Origin: Morganella psychrotolerans
GTDB taxonomy: Bacteria > Pseudomonadota > Gammaproteobacteria > Enterobacterales > Enterobacteriaceae
NCBI RefSeq assembly: GCF_001676055.1
Contig: NZ_LZEX01000003.1
Span: 1 to 64,000 of the forward strand
Length of the DNA: 64,000 nucleotides
Direction: 5' to 3'
Shown here one piece after another: positions 28,012 through 35,562 of the stretch. Numbering within the stretch: position 1 is the stretch's first letter; every line of letters starts with the position of its first letter. A model generated the notes under the pieces. The model did not search any database, was not told the origin of the DNA, and worked only from the letters and a program-made list of their open reading frames with translations. Made by a program: the position numbers and the translations under genes.

Positions 28012-28388
28012 TGAACAAGATGAAAACCTATTTTTTGCGAAAGGAAGACTGCAACGCATATGACAGTTTAACACTGATCTGGCCGTGTGTAGAGCCGATC
28101 ACCCAAACACTCATTTCATTGTTGCCGAGTGACCTGACAAAAGGACGGGTGGCGGATGCCGTGCAATCTTCGGTCTCTGCTTATAACCAACAGACCGATT
28201 GCCCACTGAATGATTGGGAGCGTCTAGCGGTTTACTTCATTATGCTGGCAAATTTCGTCACCGAACATCTCGGCGGGAAAATGGGGTTCTCAGAGCTGGC
28301 GACAACCAGCAAGCTGCCCCGCAGGCTGAACAGCGAGCTCATTAATGCGGTGGCGGACAAACTCGCATTAAGGATTTTACATGCTTGA
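28011..28388 (+). CDS. Conserved transfer-region protein, 125 aa
   Basis: The start ATG at 28011 overlaps the traD stop (TGATG). A small cytoplasmic protein without motifs that I can name; genes of this size sit between traD and the DUF4400 gene in IncA/C- and SXT-like elements, so an accessory role in transfer is inferred. It overlaps the next gene by eight bases. Confidence 0.6.
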   Translation: MNKMKTYFLRKEDCNAYDSLTLIWPCVEPITQTLISLLPSDLTKGRVADAVQSSVSAYNQQTDCPLNDWERLAVYFIMLANFVTEHLGGKMGFSELATTSKLPRRLNSELINAVADKLALRILHA

Positions 28389-29031
28389 CCAATTGACTGA
28401 AGAAAAGTGGCCCCAGACGATAAAGATGATCATCATCTTCAGTACGGCGGTACTGTTTGTTATTTCCATGTTCTTCCCGGCCTCGTATTTTTACGAGAAC
28501 GTGAAGAAAGAAGTTGCCTGGGGCCAGCGACTGATCGGTGATTCGGACTTCACACCAGTGATATCGGACGTTAACCAGAACTACCGCTCGTTTTTTGTCG
28601 ATACCGGTGTGGATGGTTTTTTGAGGGATTTCTATGAACTTGATGCGAATGATATGGCAAACAAAGGTGGGCCCCTTTATCTGTTCGCGTCTATCTTTCG
28701 TAACATGGCCGAAAACCTAAATTACTGGTTTTATATGATCGTATATCGCTTAACACTAAATATCTACTGGATGCCGTATATGCTGGTGGTCACGCTGCCC
28801 TCCATCTTTGCCGGTATCATGCGATGGAATGCCAAGCGATACACCTTTGCCTATTCATCTCCTTTCCTTAACCGCCGCAGCATGGTGCTGATCGGTTGGG
28901 GGGTTTACAGTATCTTGCTGTCTCTGTTCGTCCCCCTTCCAGTACCGCCAATGATAGGGGCGCTCATCATGATTGTGATGATCCCGATAGGCAGTTCGCT
29001 GCTCATTAGTAACCTGCCAAAACGCATCTAA
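28381..29031 (+). CDS. DUF4400-like conjugative element membrane protein
   Basis: About four membrane helices: near 15-37, a pair at about 115-145, and 165-205. The region RLTLNIYWMPYML...MRWNAKRYTFAYSSP resembles DUF4400 proteins of integrative conjugative elements, found next to traD. The role is unknown, possibly in coupling or exclusion. It starts inside the previous gene, completing a traI-traD-125aa-216aa operon. Confidence 0.75.
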   Translation: MLDQLTEEKWPQTIKMIIIFSTAVLFVISMFFPASYFYENVKKEVAWGQRLIGDSDFTPVISDVNQNYRSFFVDTGVDGFLRDFYELDANDMANKGGPLYLFASIFRNMAENLNYWFYMIVYRLTLNIYWMPYMLVVTLPSIFAGIMRWNAKRYTFAYSSPFLNRRSMVLIGWGVYSILLSLFVPLPVPPMIGALIMIVMIPIGSSLLISNLPKRI

Positions 29032-29042
29032 ATTCCTACCCC

Positions 29043-29071
29043 GAAAAGCGCCGCGTTTTGCGGTGCTTTTC
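29043..29071 (+). terminator. Hairpin after the traI-traD operon
   Basis: GAAAAGC-CCGC pairs with GCGG-GCTTTTC. The sequence CGTTTTGCGGTGCTTTTC also resembles the recurring activator box, so its role is ambiguous. Confidence 0.5.
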
Positions 29072-29119
29072 ATTATCCGCACCAAAACCTGAATGGTAAA
29101 TTATCCCCCGAGGTGAACT

Positions 29120-29410
29120 ATGTCTGAAATGAAGCACATTGTGTTATCCGGCGTCTTATGTCTCGGCTTTGCTGCCAGTTTATGTGCCGCTGTTGTTCTT
29201 ACAAACAAGACCGAACGTATTGCGGTCATCGCGAAACACATTCAGAAGACGGACTACCTGACAGACCAGTCGGTAATGGATAAAGAAATGGCTGAGATTT
29301 TACTGCCGCGAATGCAGGCTCAGCATAACGATATGAAAAAACGCGGTGAATTGAAAAAGCCTGACATGGTTTTCGTTCCCGAACAGTTACAACAATCCCG
29401 AGGTTACTAA
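29120..29410 (+). CDS. Single-pass periplasmic-facing protein, 96 aa
   Basis: An N-terminal hydrophobic segment (about 7-27) is either an anchor or an uncleaved signal, followed by a charged helical domain. GAGGTG precedes the ATG. It overlaps the next gene, a DsbA-like protein, by one base (TAATG), so the pair is co-translated and may work together. Unknown family. Confidence 0.6.
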   Translation: MSEMKHIVLSGVLCLGFAASLCAAVVLTNKTERIAVIAKHIQKTDYLTDQSVMDKEMAEILLPRMQAQHNDMKKRGELKKPDMVFVPEQLQQSRGY

Positions 29411-30237
29411 TGGCTAAGCGAAATGGTTTGAAATGGCTTCTTTACGGTATTCCTTTGGCCGTCATGATGGCTACGTCCGGCTATGCCGTTTGCCAGCTGA
29501 ATAAGCAGTCACGCATGCTCAATGACCTGGCTGTCGTTGCAGACAGCAACAGCGGTGTTATTAGTAATCGCGCGGATCTGGAATCAGCGTTTGACAGATA
29601 CATCGCGGCTTCTGGTCTAAAGGTCTCTCAACAGGTTAAAACAGACAACACAATCGGATTTAGCACAGGTGATAAGCCTTCTAAATCCTATGCGCCGTCT
29701 ACGGATAGTGAGCGTATCTACGGCAACCCAGACGCTCAATTTTACGTCATTGAGTATTCAGATTTTGAGTGCCCGTACTGCAAAACCCATTTCCCACAGA
29801 TGATGGATCTGGTGGATTCTTCATCCGGCAATATTGCAATGGTGTTCAAACACGTCCCAGTACACGGACAGTCATCTCGCACTGAGTCACTCGCCTCTGA
29901 GTGTGCCGCTGAGCAAGGTGGTAACCCCGCGTTCTACAAAATGGCGCGTGCAATTTTCGCTGACACCCGCTCTGACGGTCATGGCCTGGCAACCCCTCTC
30001 GATAAATTGGCGGAGAACAACGGCCTTGATGGTCAGCGCATTATTGAGTGTGTGAACGCCGCGCGCCCTAGCGCCAAAATCGCGGAAGACGTCAAAGAAG
30101 CTGCGCGTCTCAACATCCAACAAACGCCCGCAAATATCGTGGTGCATGGCGATAAGTCGGCAATGGTTCAAGGCTCCGTTAACGGAACCGGCTTGATGCA
30201 GATGATGGCGCAATTAGCCCAAGGGGGTGAGAAGTAA
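29410..30237 (+). CDS. DsbA-family thiol oxidoreductase, membrane-anchored, 275 aa
   Basis: A second DsbA-like protein. An N-terminal helix (about 10-28) precedes a thioredoxin domain from IYGNPDAQFYVIEYSDFE with active site CPYC and cis-Pro loop QQTPANIVV. The order of features matches the 308-aa protein at 21701, so the two are probably paralogues with different substrates or timing. It precedes traL and likely oxidises periplasmic transfer proteins. Confidence 0.85.
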   Translation: MAKRNGLKWLLYGIPLAVMMATSGYAVCQLNKQSRMLNDLAVVADSNSGVISNRADLESAFDRYIAASGLKVSQQVKTDNTIGFSTGDKPSKSYAPSTDSERIYGNPDAQFYVIEYSDFECPYCKTHFPQMMDLVDSSSGNIAMVFKHVPVHGQSSRTESLASECAAEQGGNPAFYKMARAIFADTRSDGHGLATPLDKLAENNGLDGQRIIECVNAARPSAKIAEDVKEAARLNIQQTPANIVVHGDKSAMVQGSVNGTGLMQMMAQLAQGGEK

Positions 30238-30262
30238 AAAAGTTTGCGTGCAGTGTTATAGC

Positions 30263-30288
30263 ACCCGAAGGGGTTCGGGTATTTCGTT
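30263..30288 (+). terminator. Weak hairpin before traL
   Basis: ACCCGAA/TTCGGGT stem with only a mild T-rich tail; it may be a processing site or attenuator. Confidence 0.4.
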
Positions 30289-30306
30289 TCATAATTGGGG
30301 GTAAGA

Positions 30307-30594
30307 ATGAGTGAGCCTGTCTACATCTCGCATTCTGTCGATGATCCACCGAAGTTCTTCTTCTGGAGCGTTGATGAAGCGATGCCATTTTTTGTTTTCC
30401 TGGGGATCGGCGTCTTCACCGGTCGTCTCTTCACGATGTCACTCATCGGTATCGTGATCACCCGTTTTTACGGCAGCTTCCTGCAAAAGGCATCAGAAAA
30501 ATACTTTTTGCACCTGTGTTACTGGAAGTTCGGTGTTTCCTTCGGGAAAAGCACCATTGTACCTAACGCATTCGACCGGGAATTTATTGTATGA
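30307..30594 (+). CDS. traL: TraL, pilus assembly membrane protein
   Basis: A small inner-membrane component of F-type secretion systems. The ATG at 30307 follows GGGGGTAAG. At 95 residues it has the usual size, with two hydrophobic helices in the middle (about 22-60) and a Tyr/Lys-rich tail. It is followed by traE with an ATGA overlap, the standard traL-traE pairing. Confidence 0.9.
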   Translation: MSEPVYISHSVDDPPKFFFWSVDEAMPFFVFLGIGVFTGRLFTMSLIGIVITRFYGSFLQKASEKYFLHLCYWKFGVSFGKSTIVPNAFDREFIV

Positions 30595-31181
30595 AGAGCC
30601 AAGACTTCAAAAAAGGTTTACTGAACATGAAGGGCGAAAACACCACGCTGAAGCTGGTGTTGGTTGTCTCCATTATGTGTATCGGCATTCTCTCCACCAC
30701 GCTGATGAACCGTTCACAGATCGTAACTATCGTTCCACCTAACTTAACTGAGACTACTTGGTTAGATGAGAAGACGGCTGGTCAGCCTTATATGCAAGCG
30801 TGGGCAATCTACCTGGCTAACTCAATGGGTAACGCAACCCCAGACTCCGTGGACATGCTGAAGAAGTCTATCGGGCCATTTCTGGATGCGGGCATTTACT
30901 CGCAGGTCATGAAGCGTATTGACGACCAGATTGATCAGATCAAACGTGACCGTATCAGTCTGAGCTTCACGCCAACCCGTGTATATCACGACCCAAAAGC
31001 TCCCGGCACTTATTTTGTTGAAGGCAGTCAGGGTCTTGAAGGGATCACGGGTAATCCCATCGTTAAATCCGTTACGTTCCAGATGTCGATTGATGTGAAA
31101 GGTTACCGCCCGGTGCTGACCTTCATCAACATCAAGCAAGGTAAAGCTGAACTACCGAGCGACAAAAAAGGCGACAAATAA
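30591..31181 (+). CDS. traE: TraE, VirB5/VirB8-like pilus assembly protein
   Basis: The start overlaps the traL stop. A cytoplasmic N-terminus is followed by one membrane helix (about 22-40) and a periplasmic domain with the TraE pattern (SQIVTIVPPNL...W.D...Y...WA.YLA...GN.TP). At 196 residues it has normal length. It forms part of the periplasmic channel scaffold. A small hairpin follows before traK. Confidence 0.95.
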   Translation: MKSQDFKKGLLNMKGENTTLKLVLVVSIMCIGILSTTLMNRSQIVTIVPPNLTETTWLDEKTAGQPYMQAWAIYLANSMGNATPDSVDMLKKSIGPFLDAGIYSQVMKRIDDQIDQIKRDRISLSFTPTRVYHDPKAPGTYFVEGSQGLEGITGNPIVKSVTFQMSIDVKGYRPVLTFINIKQGKAELPSDKKGDK

Positions 31182-31350
31182 ATCTGGGGAGACCCAAACT
31201 CCTAAATTTCGTCACCCGCTTCGTGCGGGTTATAAACAAATTGAGCGCTTTTACGAATAAGTGAAAGCTTGGTAAACAAAGTGAACAGCATTAACAAAAC
31301 CGTCGCGGTAACTTCCTGTGTATTGCGTCCGTCACTGTTCGGGGGAACAA

Positions 31351-32447
31351 ATGTTGAATAGTAAACACGTAAAAATTTTGGCGCTGTTAATCACGTCAAT
31401 CACTGCCGGACCATCCATTGCGAATGGTCTTAACGTAAAAAGCAATACACTGTCAGTTGATAACGGCGTTGTGCTTCAACGCTCTGGAGACTCTGCGTCT
31501 GAAGAGCCTGTGGTCGTAGCTTCGTCAAAAGGTAACCATACCGCTACGGCGGGCGCATCTACGAATACCAGCTCCAGCGACAACCCAGCTGTGGACGGTA
31601 TCAACGTCCAGCCTGTGCCAAACTCCATTGTTCAGCCTGTTCGTTTAACGGATGATGTCATTCCCTCTCGTCAGGACCTGATCGTTGAGCCCGGCGTAAA
31701 TACCCTGATCCCGATTTCAATCGGCCAGCTTAACCGCATCGTTACCCCATTTGAGCGCCCGACTGTTCAACGTTTGCAATTGTCTGACGTGAAGGTGAGC
31801 GTGCAAGGTAACGTGATTTACGTGTCCACGAGCTCCACCAATCCGGTTGCGCTGTACATCAGCGAGAAAGGCGATGAAAGCGTCGCACTGTCTTTATCTC
31901 TGGTTCCTCAGAAGATAGCACCCGTACAAGCCTCGTTAATGCTCTCCCGTAAAGTGGGTAATTCACCAGCAGCGTCTGTTTACACGCAGTCAGCAGGCAA
32001 TGTGATGTACGGCGGTAACGAAACGAAAGCCCGTAAATGGGAACAGAAAGATAATTACGTCGAAACTATCCGCAACATTCTGCGTGCAGTCGCGCTGGGT
32101 GATATCCCTCCGGGCTATGCAATGGGTAGCTTAGGTCGGGGTAATAGTGTTCCGAACTGTAATTTCAGCACAGGCACTGCGCAGGACGATATCAAATACA
32201 GCTTCGCAGGTGGTCAGTACATCCAGGGCAGTCAGTTCAGTGTCATTGTGGGTGTAGCCCAAAATACCGGCGCATCTACCATCACGGTAGATGAATCCCT
32301 GTGTACTCACCCTAACCTCGCAGCGCGCGCCTGTGGAGTCGTAACACGCTTCAACCAGGTCAAAAGACTGAAGCGTACTTTGTCATTCGCAATCAGTCTC
32401 AGCAGGCGCAAGTCGATGATTCTGTCCGTCCAAAATTAGCGGAGTAA
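31351..32447 (+). CDS. traK: TraK secretin-like pore protein, frameshifted near its C-terminus
   Basis: TraK is the VirB9-like subunit of the outer-membrane core complex. GGGGGAAC supports the ATG at 31351, and a signal peptide ends near ANG. The frame runs on correctly to NLAARA, then continues as an unrelated tail ending at 32439. In the -1 frame from about 32331 the sequence reads LWSRNTLQPGQKTEAYFVIR, the typical TraK ending, and stops at 32447, eight bases before traB. A one-base loss in the GCGCGCGC run at 32323-32330 explains this. It is either a real mutation or a sequence error. Confidence 0.8.
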
Positions 32448-32454
32448 TACGACG

Positions 32455-33843
32455 ATGAGTAAAATTAAAGAACGCTGGGAAACTCTGGACGCCAAGAAGA
32501 AACGCCTTTTTGTTTGGGGTGGTACGTTGGTGGTGCTGATCCCGTCCATACTGATGTTGATGCCTGAATCACGAAAACCAGCATCACGGGGACCTTCAGA
32601 GCAAATCATTTCCAGCGTGCTGACTGATTCCGATACCCAGGGCGTAAGCCAGAACGCAATTGCTGCACGTCTGCGCGCTTTGGGTGAGTCCATTGAAAAG
32701 CAAAACACCAATATCACGGACTTAAAAAAGTCCCTCAACGTGGAAGAGATCAACAAACGGCTGATCACCATTGAGCAGCAGCAAAGATCTGACCGCATTG
32801 AACAGGAAAAACTGAAAAAGCGCGTCGAATCGGCAGCAACTGTTATGCCATACACTAAGTCTGTTCGTTCAAAAGACATCTATAATGGAGGCAAAGATGC
32901 CAAGCAAGGTGTGGAGAAGTTAACGCCAGACAGTGTTCATGATGAACTGAATAACAACGATACCCTTCAGCGTGTGTATGAGAACTCCCAGCAACCTAAT
33001 CCGGCCGACTTCGGCTTGGATACGGATGCTAAGGGCAAGGACGGCAAAAAAGTCGCCCCTGCCACTCCGGATATTGTCTCTGTGCATGAAGACATTAAAG
33101 AGGTTGCAGCCGCAGACCCTGATGATGACCCATCCTTCCAGACTTACCTCCCAGCGACTTCAATCCTGAGCGGTGTGTTTATTTCTGGTATGGATGCACC
33201 CACATCACAGAACGCACGTAAAGACCCATACCCGGCGCTGATCCGTATTAAGAAAGATGCCATTCTGCCTAACCGTTTCCGAGCTGACGTGCGTGAGTGT
33301 GGCATGTTGGCCGCTGGCTTTGGTGAGCTGTCGTCTGAACGAGGCTACTTCCGTTCTGAGGTGATCACCTGCATCCGTGATGACGGTGCTGTGTTCGAAT
33401 CACCGATTGATGCCTATGCGGTGGGTGAAGACGGCAAAGCTGGTGTGCGTGGTCGTCTGGTGACCAAGCAAGGCCAGTATCTGGCTAAAGCACTGACCGC
33501 GGGCTTCCTGCAAGCAGCATCCTCTTTGTTCAGTGTTCAAAGCATTCCAACCATCAACGTCACGCGTGACAACAACAGCAGTAAGAAAAATAACACACCT
33601 TATGAGCAGGTAATGAGCAGTGAGGCGCTTCAAGGTGCAGCCATTGCCGGTGTAGGTGGTGCGTTAGACCGCCTGGCTGATTTTTACATGAACATGGCGG
33701 GTGACCTGTTCCCAGTGATCGAAATCGATCCGGGCCGCAGTGTCGATTTTATCGTTCAAAAAGGCGTGACACTGAAATTTACTCGCGTCAAGCCTAACGG
33801 CAAGGCAACACCAACAACTTTCAATTCCAACGGGGCTAACTAA
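32455..33843 (+). CDS. traB: TraB, VirB10-like core complex protein
   Basis: It spans the periplasm and links inner and outer membrane parts of the channel. GGAG precedes the ATG. A membrane helix lies at about 17-36, a coiled coil at about 75-125 (IEKQNTNITDLKKSL...EQQQRSDRIEQEKLKKRVE), then a variable linker and the C-terminal VirB10/TrbI beta-barrel domain (about 225-450), including ILSGVFISGMDAPT and VIEIDPGRSVDFIVQ. At 462 residues it is normal for IncA/C-like TraB. Confidence 0.95.
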   Translation: MSKIKERWETLDAKKKRLFVWGGTLVVLIPSILMLMPESRKPASRGPSEQIISSVLTDSDTQGVSQNAIAARLRALGESIEKQNTNITDLKKSLNVEEINKRLITIEQQQRSDRIEQEKLKKRVESAATVMPYTKSVRSKDIYNGGKDAKQGVEKLTPDSVHDELNNNDTLQRVYENSQQPNPADFGLDTDAKGKDGKKVAPATPDIVSVHEDIKEVAAADPDDDPSFQTYLPATSILSGVFISGMDAPTSQNARKDPYPALIRIKKDAILPNRFRADVRECGMLAAGFGELSSERGYFRSEVITCIRDDGAVFESPIDAYAVGEDGKAGVRGRLVTKQGQYLAKALTAGFLQAASSLFSVQSIPTINVTRDNNSSKKNNTPYEQVMSSEALQGAAIAGVGGALDRLADFYMNMAGDLFPVIEIDPGRSVDFIVQKGVTLKFTRVKPNGKATPTTFNSNGAN

Positions 33844-33845
33844 TT

Positions 33846-34380
33846 ATGTGGAAAAAAACGTCTTTTAATAATCTGTGTCGCTACGGCGGGTCTCGCTGCA
33901 TTGTCAGGCTGTTCGCTGGTGGATGGTAATTCAGAATATGGCTGTAAGGGGATGCCCAATGCGGTGACGTGTATGAACATCCGTGACATCCATCAGCTGA
34001 CCGATGGTGATGACTACCAAGACCGTATTGATGAAGTGTCGGAACAGCAACTGTCGGGTAAACCTGTGGACCTGAAACGAAACGGTACCTCAAGTAGCGT
34101 TAGTGCAGGTGGCGTAGCAACGGGTGGCCGTTATGTGCCGGTACCGGCTGCAACGGCAAACCCTCAGCCGATCCGTACTCAGGCGCAAGTGATGCGTGTT
34201 CTGGTTGACCCCTACGAGTCCGCAGATGGTGACTTGAACGTGCCGGGTTACGTGTACACCGAGATTGAGCCGCGTCGTTGGGAAGTTGGAGCCTCTCATG
34301 CCGCAACCCGAAGTGCGGCAATCCGCCCAATGAGTACCACGCCAGCGGCGGTGTCTAGTCCGCAAGCACCTAACAAATAA
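33846..34380 (+). CDS. traV: TraV lipoprotein, frameshifted in its signal peptide
   Basis: TraV is the VirB7-like outer-membrane lipoprotein of the core. From the ATG at 33846 the frame breaks after five codons. If one A of the seven-A run at 33852-33858 is skipped, the sequence becomes MWKKRLLIICVATAGLAALS followed by GC, a perfect lipoprotein signal that joins the long frame covering 33901-34380. That frame has the TraV motif GCKGMPNAVTCMNI. So traV is complete except for one extra A. Slippage on the A run could still give protein; a sequence error is also possible. Confidence 0.8.
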
Positions 34381-34795
34381 TGCTGACGCTGAAATTAATG
34401 CAAACTGAATGATTTAATATTCCCCCTTAAATACAGCCGGTTGCATTATGAAAGCCGCCTAGCGCGGCTTTCTTTCGTTCTGGGTCTCATTGCTATTTAT
34501 AGAGTTTGAGATTAATATTATCGACGCATGGTAACCATACCGCATTTTGCCAATACTGACATTCAATGCATGACTTACCCCCGCGTTGGATAACCCCACT
34601 CAGACATTTTGGTAAATGGATTCATGCGCAAGGCCGTTCTCCCTCGAACGGCCTTACCTTTTTCTGTCCTCTGAAAAAAACATCCCAAGCGCCCAACCCT
34701 TCCCAACCCGTTTTCTACCTCGTTTTGCTGGCCTTTTCGCTGTCAATCAACCTACGCACCGTTGAAAATGTAGCCTCATTCACAGGAGCACACCA
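34381..34795 (+). promoter_or_regulatory. traV-dsbC spacer with two terminators and an activator-like box
   Basis: No gene is seen here, although related elements carry the pilin gene at this place. Hairpin terminators lie at 34451-34478 (AAAGCCGC/GCGGCTTT) and 34630-34663 (AAGGCCGTT/AACGGCCTT). The box CCTCGTTTTGCTGGCCTTTT at 34718-34737 is shared, base for base, with 58720-58739. TAGCCT at 34771 is a possible -10 for the dsbC-traU operon. ACAGGAG precedes dsbC. Confidence 0.6.
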
Positions 34796-35539
34796 ATGAA
34801 GCTACGTAAGAAAGTATTATCCCTGATTTTGTCCGCCAGCTTTGCCGCTTCTGCTTTTGCAGGTGCTGACGTGAGCGCTGATACCGTGTTTAACAATAAA
34901 GCCTTCATGAATGCACCAAAGGACAGCAAGGACGTCAAGCGATTCGTTGTGCCAACCAATGGTATCATTGCTTTGGAGGTTGACGGTAAGGTCAATCTAC
35001 TGTCATCAAATGGTCGCTACCTGTTTAAAGGCACCATGTATGACACCTGGGCCAAGAAAGACCTGACCACGATTGACGACATCACCAAGTACGCCAGCAT
35101 CATTCCGATTAAAGAGCTAAAGCTAAACATCGCTGATCTGCAACCGGCTGTCTGGGGGAATGGGCCGAAAAAAGCCATTTTGTTCACCGACCCGAACTGC
35201 ACGCATTGTGCCGCTGCCCTTAATCAACTTGCCGATCTCGACCCGCATGAGTACACGGTAAACGTGCTTTCACTGGGTGCCCTAGGCGAACCAAGTCAAA
35301 TCCGCAACAAAGAGCTGTACTGCGCCTCCGATCGCTATCGTGCCGATCGTGCAATCATTGCGCATGAGAAAACCAAGTTTGACCAAGTCAAAGACTGCGA
35401 CTTACAAGCACTGGCGAGACGCACGATCACCGCTCAGGTGTTGGGTGTGAGCATGGTGCCATTCATTATTCGTGACGACGGTGTTTTCAGTATCGGTGCA
35501 CCAAAACAAGGTCTCAAAGCCTTCCTGGCTGGTCAATAA
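34796..35539 (+). CDS. dsbC: DsbC-type disulfide isomerase
   Basis: A periplasmic isomerase that reshuffles wrong disulfides. The signal peptide is about 1-22 (SAFA), the N-terminal dimerisation region about 30-110, and the thioredoxin domain has active site CTHC in TDPNCTHCAAAL (about 138) and cis-Pro GVSMVPFII. DsbC genes head this operon in IncA/C-like elements and help fold Cys-rich TraU and TraN. It is 23 bases ahead of traC. Confidence 0.9.
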   Translation: MKLRKKVLSLILSASFAASAFAGADVSADTVFNNKAFMNAPKDSKDVKRFVVPTNGIIALEVDGKVNLLSSNGRYLFKGTMYDTWAKKDLTTIDDITKYASIIPIKELKLNIADLQPAVWGNGPKKAILFTDPNCTHCAAALNQLADLDPHEYTVNVLSLGALGEPSQIRNKELYCASDRYRADRAIIAHEKTKFDQVKDCDLQALARRTITAQVLGVSMVPFIIRDDGVFSIGAPKQGLKAFLAGQ

Positions 35540-35562
35540 GTTCTTCTTTCTGTGGGGTTAAG

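Noticed and set aside
30263-31232. Hairpins after the 29410 gene and after traE as full terminators
   Set aside because: The stems are present, but the following T runs are weak, and stopping there would split traL-traE-traK; attenuation or processing is equally likely.
34381-34795. Missing pilin gene between traV and dsbC
   Set aside because: All frames are broken within a few codons; no hydrophobic double helix is encoded here.
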